Shown here piece by piece: positions 1 to 5,063 of a stretch of DNA of 5,063 bases; the stretch's first letter is position 1, and each line of letters starts with the position of its first letter. Under the pieces are notes generated by a model. It was not told the DNA's origin. It did no database searches and was given only the letters and a program-made list of their open reading frames with translations. The translations under genes were made by a program, and so were the position numbers. Source of the stretch: Sphingomonadales bacterium (GTDB taxonomy: Bacteria; Pseudomonadota; Alphaproteobacteria; Sphingomonadales; Sphingomonadaceae); the NCBI GenBank assembly GCA_018971065.1, contig JAGWVC010000156.1, forward strand, positions 1 to 5,063, given 5' to 3'.

Positions 1-77
1 GCCGGGTCCTCGGCGCGTTCCAGCAGGTCGTTGAAGTTGGCGGCGATGATGTCGCGGGTGCGGGAAAAGATGCCCAA
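1..77 (-). CDS. pspA: Phage shock protein A, N-terminal part (runs off left edge)
   Basis: This is the first 25 codons of a PspA/IM30-family protein; the rest lies outside the window. PspA is a peripheral inner-membrane protein that binds stressed membranes. In enterobacteria it also restrains the activator PspF. The visible translation after the start reads GIFSRTRDIIAANFNDLLER, which is the amphipathic N-terminal helix typical of the family, followed by AEDPA. The start chosen is TTG at 77-75 because family members begin at exactly this point and a GGAG ribosome-binding site lies 8 bases upstream (complement of CTCC at 86-89). The same frame stays open upstream to an ATG at 254-252, which would add 59 residues. 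It is the second cistron of the leftward operon driven by the sigma-54 promoter at 460-474, with pspF divergent. Family identity is confident; the exact start is less so. Confidence 0.85.
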   Translation of the reverse strand, partial: MGIFSRTRDIIAANFNDLLERAEDP

Positions 78-85
78 GGCGTTTG

Positions 86-89
86 CTCC
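86..89 (-). promoter_or_regulatory. Ribosome binding site for the TTG start of pspA
   Basis: On the minus strand GGAG is followed by 8 bases and then TTG (77-75). This strong Shine-Dalgarno match is the main sequence argument that pspA starts at the TTG and not at the in-frame ATG 59 codons upstream. Confidence 0.6.
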
Positions 90-105
90 GGTGTTGAGGC
101 GACGC

Positions 106-135
106 GCGTTATACGGGGTGGCGTTATACGGGACC
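106..135. repeat. 15-bp imperfect tandem repeat upstream of pspA
   Basis: The 12-mer GCGTTATACGGG occurs at 106-117 and 121-132, so two 15-bp units sit head to tail (106-120 and 121-135) and differ only in their last three bases. Read on the minus strand each unit carries TATAAC, a good -10-like hexamer. In the frame that continues into pspA the repeat encodes PYNAT/PYNAR. Its 15-base period keeps that frame open, so it fits either a coding or a promoter duplication. Confidence 0.8.
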
Positions 136-152
136 GGGGTGCCGGTGGTAAA
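123..152 (-). promoter_or_regulatory. Possible housekeeping promoter for pspA
   Basis: On the minus strand TTTACC (152-147; 4 of 6 against TTGACA) and TATAAC (128-123; 5 of 6 against TATAAT) are separated by 18 bases. Transcription would start near 117, leaving a leader of about 40 bases before the pspA TTG. A second TATAAC copy at 113-108 has no matching -35. Basal pspA expression independent of sigma-54 would be a reasonable role, but this is a motif match only, and the same bases may be coding. Confidence 0.3.
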
Positions 153-250
153 CCGCTGCGGTTGATCGTCGCGGAGTGCCGCGATCTCGCGGTCAAGCCG
201 CGAAGGGGTCGCGATCTGCGGCGCGGCGGCGGTGGTTTCGGCGGCCGGGT

Positions 251-406
251 TCATGCCAGCCCCGGCACGAACGCGGTGGTGGCGTGGGTGGCGGCGGCGA
301 CGCCCTTGCCGGGCAGCGCGATCATCGTCGCGGCCAGGGTCATGAGGACGCTGATGACGATGGCCCAGTCGAGCCGGGATTGCAGGCGCGGTTTGATGAA
401 CGTCAT
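251..406 (-). CDS. Small single-pass membrane protein, first cistron of the psp operon
   Basis: A 51-residue protein that I do not recognise. Residues 1-13 carry three basic residues (K5, R7, R11). Residues 14-31 form one hydrophobic segment (WAIVISVLMTLAATMIAL), followed by a short Gly/Ala/Thr-rich tail. The charge pattern predicts N-in, C-out. A signal peptide is possible but would leave a mature product of about ten residues, so a membrane anchor is more likely. Codons end almost entirely in G or C, as in the neighbouring genes. AGGA lies nine bases upstream of the ATG (406-404). The gene lies about 40 bases downstream of the predicted start from the sigma-54 promoter and is the only complete cistron between that promoter and pspA. 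Its stop overlaps an ATG (ATGA at 254-251) in the frame that leads into pspA. It lacks the coiled-coil C-terminus of PspB and is too short for PspC. A role in membrane stress is inferred only from position. Confidence 0.65.
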   Translation of the reverse strand: MTFIKPRLQSRLDWAIVISVLMTLAATMIALPGKGVAAATHATTAFVPGLA

Positions 407-459
407 GGTCGTGGGTCCTGTGGTCCGGCGGGCGCTGGCCCGTCGCTGCACCCTGCATC

Positions 460-474
460 GCAAGCGGCGTGCCA
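460..474 (-). promoter_or_regulatory. Sigma-54 (-24/-12) promoter of the psp operon
   Basis: On the minus strand the sequence is TGGCACGCCGCTTGC, an essentially perfect match to the RpoN consensus TGGCACG-N4-TTGC. The invariant GG and GC are 12 bases apart and an AT-rich stretch lies just upstream. The predicted transcription start is near 448, giving a leader of about 40 bases to the small ORF at 251-406. It faces away from the divergent pspF, whose product is a sigma-54 activator. Confidence 0.88.
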
Positions 475-512
475 ATTTGCGGAATGGCCGGATTCGGCGG
501 GTTTGAAGCGCC

Positions 513-540
513 TTGTCCCGATTATCGGTATAGCCATATT
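513..540 (+). promoter_or_regulatory. Possible promoter of pspF
   Basis: TTGTCC (513-518) and CATATT (535-540), each 4 of 6 against consensus, are separated by 16 bases. The start point would fall near 547 and give a leader of roughly 28 bases to the ATG at 575. Its downstream half coincides with the putative PspF sites, which would allow autorepression as known for enterobacterial pspF. Weak motif evidence. Confidence 0.3.
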
Positions 541-566
541 GCCAATGGTTAGCAAAATATGCCAAT
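531..566 (-). promoter_or_regulatory. Putative PspF upstream activating sequences (two sites)
   Basis: Two similar elements lie side by side: TAGC-N6-GCCAAT at 531-546 and TAGC-N7-GCCAAT at 550-566. The GCCAAT blocks are exactly 20 bases apart, about two helical turns, so both would lie on one face of the DNA. Each is a degenerate inverted repeat; the second, TTAGC-N7-GCCAA, is one mismatch from perfect. They lie roughly 60-90 bases upstream of the -24 box, the usual place for an enhancer site, and beside or over the start of pspF. Assignment to PspF is inferred from position and the paired arrangement. Confidence 0.6.
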
Positions 567-574
567 TGGTGGTA

Positions 575-1612
575 ATGGACCGTGCGCCACAGTTCATCGG
601 GGAATCGACCCCGTTTCTCGACGCGATGGAGCGCGCCAGCCGCGCCGCATCCACCAACCGGCCGGTGCTGGTCGTGGGGGAGCGCGGCACCGGCAAGGAA
701 CTGGTGGCCGAGCGCCTGCACCGGCTCAGCCCGCGCTGGGGCGAGCCGCTGGTGACGCTGAACTGCGCGACCCTGCCCGAAACGCTGATCGAGGCCGAAC
801 TGTTCGGGCACGAGGCCGGGGCCTTCACCGGCGCGGTGCGGGCGCGGGCCGGGCGGTTCGAGGAGGCCGACAAGGGCACGCTGTTTCTGGACGAGCTGGC
901 GACGCTGTCGATGGCGGCGCAGGAGCGGCTGCTGCGCGCGATCGAATATGGCGAGGTGGCGCGGATCGGCGCGTCGCGGCCGATGCGGGTGGACGTGCGC
1001 ATCGTTGCCGCCACTAACGAGCATCTGCCGGCGCTGGCTGAGCAGGGGCGGTTCCGCGCCGACTTGCTGGACCGGCTGTCGTTCGAGGTGATCACCCTGC
1101 CGCCGTTGCGCGAACGCACCGGCGACATCGCGCTGCTGACCGAGCATTTCGGCACGCGGATGGCCAGCGAACTGGGGTGGGAGGCGTGGCCGGGGTTCAC
1201 GGCCGGGGCGATGGCGGCGCTGGAGGCCTATGCCTGGCCGGGCAACGTCCGCGAACTGCGCAATGTGGTGGAGCGCGCGGCGTGCCGCTGGGACGATCCG
1301 GCCGAGGCGATTGCCGAGATCGTGTTCGATCCGTTCGCGAGCCCGTGGCGGCCGGCGGTGCCTGCGCCTGCGCCTGTGCAGCCGGGTCCCGCTGTCGCGA
1401 CGGCGCCCGACACCGTCACCGACCTGCGCGCGGCGGTGGAAGCGCACGAGAAGGCGATCCTGGTGGCCACGCTGGCGCGCCACCGCCACAACCAGCGCCG
1501 CACCGCCGCCGCGCTGGGGCTTTCCTATGACCAGCTTCGCCACTGCCTGCGGCGGCACGGATTGCCGGGCAGGGCGGATGGGCTGTCGGGTATTGAGCCG
1601 CCGGGGGATTGA
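575..1612 (+). CDS. pspF: Sigma-54-dependent psp operon transcriptional activator PspF
   Basis: A 345-residue AAA+ enhancer-binding protein that remodels RNA polymerase-sigma-54 at psp promoters. It has no receiver or sensor domain at the N-terminus and begins directly with the AAA+ module, as PspF does. Visible motifs: Walker A GERGTGKE (35-42), the sigma-54-contacting loop GAFTGA (82-87), Walker B GTLFLDE (101-107), the arginine-finger region RFRADLLDRL (159-168), and sensor II WPGNVREL (221-228). A Pro/Ala-rich linker (about 258-278) leads to a Fis-type helix-turn-helix (about 304-329, NQRRTAAALGLSYDQLRHCL). Trp55 in SPRWGEP aligns with E. coli PspF Trp56, the residue tied to inhibition by PspA, so PspA control is probably kept. 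The ATG at 575 is chosen because it matches the family start; an in-frame ATG at 545 lies inside the putative binding sites and would add ten residues. The ribosome-binding site is weak (GGTGG, 568-572). It is divergent from the psp operon. Confidence 0.93.
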   Translation: MDRAPQFIGESTPFLDAMERASRAASTNRPVLVVGERGTGKELVAERLHRLSPRWGEPLVTLNCATLPETLIEAELFGHEAGAFTGAVRARAGRFEEADKGTLFLDELATLSMAAQERLLRAIEYGEVARIGASRPMRVDVRIVAATNEHLPALAEQGRFRADLLDRLSFEVITLPPLRERTGDIALLTEHFGTRMASELGWEAWPGFTAGAMAALEAYAWPGNVRELRNVVERAACRWDDPAEAIAEIVFDPFASPWRPAVPAPAPVQPGPAVATAPDTVTDLRAAVEAHEKAILVATLARHRHNQRRTAAALGLSYDQLRHCLRRHGLPGRADGLSGIEPPGD

Positions 1613-1637
1613 ATTCGCCAGGGGATTGAATTCGATT
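1604..1637. repeat. 17-bp tandem duplication across the pspF stop codon
   Basis: The 14-mer GGGGATTGAATTCG occurs at 1604-1617 and 1621-1634, with a period of 17 bases. The first copy contains the pspF stop TGA (1610-1612); the second lies just outside the gene. It looks like a recent slippage or duplication event with no evident regulatory motif. Confidence 0.8.
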
Positions 1638-1695
1638 GCCGTCTGCCGTTCTTCAGTCGGGTCGCTGGAAAATCGGGATCGCAGGGGCGGCAGGC

Positions 1696-2031
1696 ATGGC
1701 CTTGGGTAGTTTCATTGCGGAAAGTCCGGTCAGGTTCCTGGCCGCGTTGGGGGCGTTGACGCTGACGGTCACCGCGTTCGTTGCCGGCAATCCCGCGCCC
1801 AAGCCCGAAAATCCCTGGGCGCTGAACCAGGCGGCAGCGCCCGCCCCGGACCGGCTGGCCAAGCTGAAACATGCGGCCGAAGCGGTGGCGGAGCGGTTTG
1901 GGCTGCCGTTCAGGCCGTGCCGGGTGGAACCGGCCCGCCCCGCCGGAGCGCCCGCGCACCGGGCCACGCATCTGGCAAGGCCGAAGGCGCTTGCCGAGGA
2001 ATCGCTTGAACTGGGCCGTCGAAGGGTCTAA
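1696..2031 (+). CDS. Hypothetical protein with one membrane segment
   Basis: A 111-residue frame between pspF and rimP that I do not recognise. Residues 12-31 are a hydrophobic segment (RFLAALGALTLTVTAFVAG). An Ala/Pro-rich linker follows, then a helical stretch (DRLAKLKHAAEAVAERFG, 52-69) and an Arg- and Pro-rich tail. AGGGG (1683-1687) lies eight bases before the ATG. An in-frame TTG at 1636 could extend the protein by 20 residues. Codons end mostly in G or C, in line with translated sequence, and the hydrophobic segment makes this frame more convincing than the antisense frames here. It shares strand with pspF and rimP, but the gaps (83 and 100 bases) do not prove cotranscription. It could be a small membrane-anchored protein or a chance frame in GC-rich DNA. 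Confidence 0.5.
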   Translation: MALGSFIAESPVRFLAALGALTLTVTAFVAGNPAPKPENPWALNQAAAPAPDRLAKLKHAAEAVAERFGLPFRPCRVEPARPAGAPAHRATHLARPKALAEESLELGRRRV

Positions 2032-2131
2032 GGGCGACACATCCCGACATTGTCAAAGCAAAGTCCGGGCTGGCGCCGCAGGGGGCCGGCACGAAACGGC
2101 TTTGGCATTCGCCGGAATGCTGGAGCGACCG
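2032..2131 (+). other. Gap before rimP with no clear signal
   Basis: These 100 bases must hold the leader of the rimP operon unless transcription enters from upstream. TTGTCA at 2050-2055 could be a -35, but nothing like a -10 follows at the right distance. No hairpin plus T-run terminator is seen for the preceding frame. Confidence 0.4.
2122..2125 (+). promoter_or_regulatory. Ribosome binding site that favours a TTG start for rimP
   Basis: GGAG lies six bases before TTG (2132-2134). The competing in-frame ATG at 2117-2119 has only a GGA directly abutting it, too close to serve. This decides the rimP start used here. Confidence 0.6.
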
Positions 2132-2773
2132 TTGACCGATATTGCACGCCTGATCGAAGTCATCGAACCCGAGGTGAAGGCCCTGGGTTTCGAACTCGTG
2201 CGCGTGCGCCTGTTCAAGGGTGGCGAGATCGGCGACGAGGAACAGACCCTGCAGATCATGGCGGAGCGGCCCGAAACCGGGCAGCTTGTCCTGCAGGATT
2301 GCGCCGGGCTGTCGCACCGCATTTCCGACCGGATCGACGCGCTGGAGGAAGCCGGCGAAGTTCTGATCGCCGATGCCTACCGGCTGGAGGTGTCCTCGCC
2401 CGGTATCGATCGCCCGCTGACCCGCCGGCAGGACTATGTGAACTGGGCCGGGCATGAGGCGCGGGTGCAACTGGTGAATCCTGTCGAGGGCAACCGCAAG
2501 GCCTTGCAGGGCGACCTGATCGGTCTCGACGGCGAAACCGTGACGCTGGAGGACCGGAAGTCCGGCCGCGTCAGCTTTGCCCTGTCCGACATTCAGTCGG
2601 CCAAGCTGGTCCTGACCGACCGGCTGCTGGCCGCCACCCGGCCGCTGGACACCAGCGATGCCGACGAGCTTGAAGAAATCCCTGAAGAAATCGATGAGCA
2701 TCGCGACGAAAAGTGGGAACCGGTTTTCGGCGTCAGCGATGCGACCTCAAATAACGAAGCACAGGAAGACTGA
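2132..2773 (+). CDS. rimP: Ribosome maturation factor RimP
   Basis: A 213-residue cytoplasmic protein needed for maturation of the 30S ribosomal subunit. The N-terminal domain (about 1-97) ends in the family signature YRLEVSSPGIDRPL (83-96). The C-terminal SH3-like domain (about 98-165) includes GDLIGLDGETVTL. Residues from about 172 form an acidic tail (DADELEEIPEEIDE and onward) that makes the protein longer than the usual 150-180 residues. The start is TTG at 2132, supported by GGAG six bases upstream and by a product beginning MTDIARLIEVIEPEV, the usual family N-terminus. The upstream ATG at 2117 would add five residues (MLERP). The stop is three bases before nusA, in the classic rimP-nusA order, so the two are almost certainly cotranscribed. 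The acidic tail may be lineage specific. Confidence 0.92.
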   Translation: MTDIARLIEVIEPEVKALGFELVRVRLFKGGEIGDEEQTLQIMAERPETGQLVLQDCAGLSHRISDRIDALEEAGEVLIADAYRLEVSSPGIDRPLTRRQDYVNWAGHEARVQLVNPVEGNRKALQGDLIGLDGETVTLEDRKSGRVSFALSDIQSAKLVLTDRLLAATRPLDTSDADELEEIPEEIDEHRDEKWEPVFGVSDATSNNEAQED

Positions 2774-2776
2774 GCC

Positions 2777-4417
2777 ATGAGTGCGATTTCCGCCAACCGC
2801 GCCGAACTGCTGGCCATTGCGAACGCCGTCGCCACCGAGAAGATGATCGACAAGTCGATCGTGATCGAGGCGATGGAAGAGGCCATCCAGAAGAGCGCCC
2901 GCAACCGCTATGGTGCCGAGAACGACATCCGCGCCAAGCTGGACCCGCGCACCGGCGACCTGCGCCTGTGGCGCGTGGTCGAGGTGGTCGAGGTGGTCGA
3001 GGACTACTTCAAGCAGGTTGACCTGAAGCAGGGCGAGAAGCTCCAGCCCGGCGCGAAGATCGGCGACTTCATCGTCGATCCGCTGCCGCCGGTGGACTTG
3101 GGTCGCATCGACGCGCAGTCGGCCAAGCAGGTGATCTTCCAGAAGGTCCGCGATGCCGAGCGTGACCGCCAGTACGAGGAATTCAAGGACCGCGCCGGCG
3201 AGATCATCACCGGCGTGATCAAGTCGGTCGAGTTCGGCCACGTCATCGTCAACCTGGGCCGCGCCGAGGGCGTGATCCGCCGCGACCAGCAGATCCCGCG
3301 CGAGGCCGCCCGCGTGGGTGAGCGCGTGCGCGCGCTGATCCTGCGGGTGGAGCGCCAGAACCGTGGCCCGCAGATTTTCCTGAGCCGCGCGCACCCCGAC
3401 TTCATGAAGAAGCTGTTCGCGCAGGAAGTGCCCGAGATCTACGACAACATCATCGAGATCAAGGCCGCCGCCCGCGACCCCGGCTCGCGCGCCAAGATCG
3501 GCGTGATCAGCCGCGATTCCAGCATCGATCCGGTCGGCGCCTGCGTCGGCATGAAGGGCAGCCGCGTGCAGGCGGTGGTGCAGGAACTGCAGGGCGAGAA
3601 GATCGACATCATCCCCTGGAGCGAGGATACCGCGACGTTCGTGGTCAACGCGCTGCAACCCGCCACGGTCAGCCGCGTCGTCATCGACGAGGAAGAAAGC
3701 CGCATCGAGGTGGTGGTGCCCGACGACCAGCTTTCGCTGGCGATCGGCCGTCGCGGCCAGAACGTGCGGCTGGCCTCGCAGCTTACCGCCTCTGCCATCG
3801 ACATCATGACCGAGGCCGAGGCGAGCGAGAAGCGCCAGAAGGAATTCACCGAGCGGTCGAAGATGTTCGAGGAAGAACTCGACGTCGATGAGACGCTGTC
3901 GCAGCTGCTGGTGGCCGAGGGCTTCTCGGAGCTGGAGGAAGTCGCCTACATCGAACTGGCCGAACTGGCCGGGATCGAGGGCTTCGACGAGGAACTGGCC
4001 GAGGAACTGCAAAGCCGCGCCGCCGAAGCGCTGGAGCGCCGCGAGGACGCGAATCGCGAAACCCGTCGCGCGCTGGGCGTGGAAGACGCCCTGGCCGAGA
4101 TTCCGCACCTGACCGAGGCGATGCTGGTCACGCTGGGCAAGGCGGGCATCAAGACGCTCGACGACCTGGCCGACCTCGCCACCGACGAGCTGATCGCCAA
4201 GAAGCGCGCCGAGCCGCGCCGCCGCGAAAACCGCGATGGTCCCCGGGAAAACACCCGCGAGAACCGCCGCGAGCGGCAGGAAGACAAGGGCGGCGTGCTG
4301 GGCGAATACGGCCTCAACGAAGAGCAGGGCAACGAGATCATCATGGCCGCGCGTGCCCACTGGTTCGATGACGAGCCGGTAACCGAGGAGGCCGCCGATG
4401 CGGATTCCTCACAATGA
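2777..4417 (+). CDS. nusA: Transcription termination/antitermination factor NusA
   Basis: A 546-residue RNA polymerase-associated factor that modulates pausing, intrinsic termination and Nus-dependent antitermination. Domains in order: N-terminal polymerase-binding domain (about 1-130, [16 protein letters not shown]); S1 domain (about 138-203); KH1 with the loop GMKG (258-261); KH2 with GRRG (324-327) in [14 protein letters not shown]; two C-terminal helical acidic repeats (about 368-420 and 433-473). A strongly Arg-rich linker follows (475-502), then a closing segment [20 protein letters not shown] (506-525) that I recall from sphingomonad-type proteins. AGGA (2763-2766) precedes the ATG. 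The gene lies three bases after rimP and overlaps the next start by 20 bases, which suggests translational coupling. In-frame 9-bp repeats encode VVEVVEVVE at 67-75. Confidence 0.97.
   Translation: MSAISANRAELLAIANAVATEKMIDKSIVIEAMEEAIQKSARNRYGAENDIRAKLDPRTGDLRLWRVVEVVEVVEDYFKQVDLKQGEKLQPGAKIGDFIVDPLPPVDLGRIDAQSAKQVIFQKVRDAERDRQYEEFKDRAGEIITGVIKSVEFGHVIVNLGRAEGVIRRDQQIPREAARVGERVRALILRVERQNRGPQIFLSRAHPDFMKKLFAQEVPEIYDNIIEIKAAARDPGSRAKIGVISRDSSIDPVGACVGMKGSRVQAVVQELQGEKIDIIPWSEDTATFVVNALQPATVSRVVIDEEESRIEVVVPDDQLSLAIGRRGQNVRLASQLTASAIDIMTEAEASEKRQKEFTERSKMFEEELDVDETLSQLLVAEGFSELEEVAYIELAELAGIEGFDEELAEELQSRAAEALERREDANRETRRALGVEDALAEIPHLTEAMLVTLGKAGIKTLDDLADLATDELIAKKRAEPRRRENRDGPRENTRENRRERQEDKGGVLGEYGLNEEQGNEIIMAARAHWFDDEPVTEEAADADSSQ
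2975..3001 (+). repeat. Three tandem 9-bp repeats inside nusA
   Basis: GTGGTCGAG is repeated three times without interruption (2975-2983, 2984-2992, 2993-3001) and encodes Val-Val-Glu three times in the NusA N-terminal domain. The period keeps frame, so copy-number change would alter the protein by three residues at a time. Homologues as I recall them have similar VVEVVE runs, so it may simply reflect sequence constraint. Confidence 0.85.
4385..4391 (+). promoter_or_regulatory. Ribosome binding site inside nusA for the YlxR gene
   Basis: GAGGAGG lies six bases before the ATG at 4398, within the last codons of nusA. This strong site fixes the overlapping start. The ATG at 4414, which overlaps the nusA stop, reads only three codons before a stop and is excluded. 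Confidence 0.75.
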
Positions 4418-5063
4418 GCGCCTGAGTTCCGACAGCACCGGTGGTGAACCGGAGAGGAAATGCATCCTCTCCGGCCGCCACGACGCGCGTGGAGACCTTG
4501 TCCGGTTGGCGATTTCGCCCGACGGAGATGTGCTTCCCGATGCGCTGGCGCGTGCGCCCGGACGGGGCGCGTGGATCGGCGTGGCGCGCCCGGTTCTTGA
4601 AAATGCGCTGGCGAAGGGCAAATTGAAGGGCGCGCTGGCGCGCGCCTTCAAGGGCGCCAGCCTGACCATTCCCGAAGACCTGCCGCAGCGTATCGAAGCG
4701 GCGCTGACCCGCGCCTTTACCGACCGGCTGGGGCTGGAAATGCGTTCGGGCCGGCTGCTGGTCGGTTCGGACCGGATTGCCGAGAACGCCCGGATGGGCA
4801 AGGTGGCCTGGCTGGCCCACGCCGCCGATGCCAGCGTCGACGGCAACCGCAAGCTGGACCAGGCCTGGCGGGTGGGCGAGGACGCCGAAGGTTCCGGCCT
4901 GCAGGGCACAATCTTGCCGCTGGACCGGGCGGCGCTGTCTGTGGCATTGGGCCGCGACAACGTCGTCCATCTGGCGCTGACCGACAAGGGCGCGGCCGCA
5001 AGGCTGGCTGTCCCGCTGGGCCGCCTGCTCCGATACCTGGGCGCGGCCGATTGTCCGGGCGAA
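4398..5063 (+). CDS. YlxR (DUF448) RNA-binding protein fused to an L7Ae-like domain, runs off right edge
   Basis: At least 222 codons with no stop before the window ends. Residues about 18-88 are a YlxR/DUF448 domain, recognised from RKCILSGR (20-27), the LVRLAISPDG segment (34-43) and PGRGAWI (54-60), followed by a basic surface (KGKLKGALARAFKG). Residues about 105-200 resemble an L7Ae/YlxQ-type RNA-binding fold: LGLEMRSGRLLVGSDRI (111-127), then KVAWLAHAADAS and late AALSVALGRDNVVHLAL (177-193). In Firmicutes YlxR and YlxQ are separate neighbours between nusA and infB; a single protein carrying both is, from memory, usual in alphaproteobacteria. It starts inside nusA behind a GAGGAGG site. 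Position predicts infB downstream. A role in RNA binding or ribosome/tRNA-related processing is inferred from the folds and operon; the exact function is not established. Confidence 0.9.
   Translation, partial: MRIPHNERLSSDSTGGEPERKCILSGRHDARGDLVRLAISPDGDVLPDALARAPGRGAWIGVARPVLENALAKGKLKGALARAFKGASLTIPEDLPQRIEAALTRAFTDRLGLEMRSGRLLVGSDRIAENARMGKVAWLAHAADASVDGNRKLDQAWRVGEDAEGSGLQGTILPLDRAALSVALGRDNVVHLALTDKGAAARLAVPLGRLLRYLGAADCPGE

Noticed and set aside
476..530. IHF site between the -24/-12 promoter and the upstream elements
   Set aside because: DNA bending would be expected here by analogy to E. coli psp, but no acceptable match to WATCAA-N4-TTR was found on either strand.
176..574. Extension of the pspF frame upstream to 176
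   Set aside because: The extra residues are low-complexity Arg/Gly/Ala sequence opposite the small cistron and the promoter region. The PspF family starts at about 575.
407..1558. Long minus-strand open frame opposite pspF that ends in the 51-residue protein
   Set aside because: The part beyond position 406 is antisense to pspF, is rich in Arg and His, and would cross the sigma-54 promoter. Only the terminal 251-406 portion has a ribosome-binding site and coding-like composition.
2103..2120. Sigma-54-like TGGCA...TGC upstream of rimP
   Set aside because: The GG and GC elements are 15 bases apart where 12 are required, and rimP is not a known sigma-54 target.
2975..3001. Short tandem repeats as a CRISPR-like or mobile-element signal
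   Set aside because: The units are contiguous 9-mers in frame inside nusA with no spacers. No transposase, terminal inverted repeats, tRNA or CRISPR array were seen anywhere in the window.
2747..4360. A 537-codon open frame antisense to nusA
   Set aside because: It is fully opposite a clear nusA. Its translation is His/Leu/Asp-rich with no recognisable domain, as expected of the antisense of GC-ending codons.
4414..4425. ATG overlapping the nusA stop (ATGA) as the start of the next gene
   Set aside because: It encodes only three residues before a stop. The real next start is the ATG at 4398 with a strong ribosome-binding site.

Overview
The window is a GC-rich stretch, about two thirds G+C by eye, with strongly GC-ending codons. 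It most resembles an alphaproteobacterium of the order Sphingomonadales (Novosphingobium or Sphingomonas-like). This rests on recalled family resemblance: the PspA N-terminus, the NusA C-terminus, and a YlxR domain fused to an L7Ae-like domain after nusA. No database search was possible.

Left part (1-1612): a phage-shock (Psp) envelope-stress locus. pspF, the sigma-54 enhancer-binding activator, reads rightward from about 575. A divergent operon reads leftward from a near-perfect -24/-12 promoter at 460-474 (minus strand). Two similar TAGC...GCCAAT elements at 531-566 are placed where PspF would be expected to bind. The first leftward cistron is a 51-residue, single-membrane-segment protein (251-406) that I do not recognise. 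Then comes the 5' end of pspA, which leaves the window at position 1. Between them lies a 173-base stretch that is either a PspA N-terminal extension or a leader with its own promoter.

Middle (1613-2131): a 17-bp tandem duplication across the pspF stop, an unrecognised 111-residue one-membrane-segment reading frame (1696-2031), and a 100-base gap with no clear promoter or terminator.

Right part (2132-5063): the conserved translation/transcription operon rimP-nusA-ylxR. The genes are 3 bases apart and then overlap by 20 bases. The ylxR-type gene runs off the right edge; infB would be expected next. RimP matures the 30S subunit, NusA controls pausing, termination and antitermination, and the YlxR-L7Ae protein is a putative RNA-binding factor.

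Most of the content is well-known biology. The least explained parts are the small membrane protein leading the psp operon, the start of pspA, and the orphan frame between pspF and rimP.
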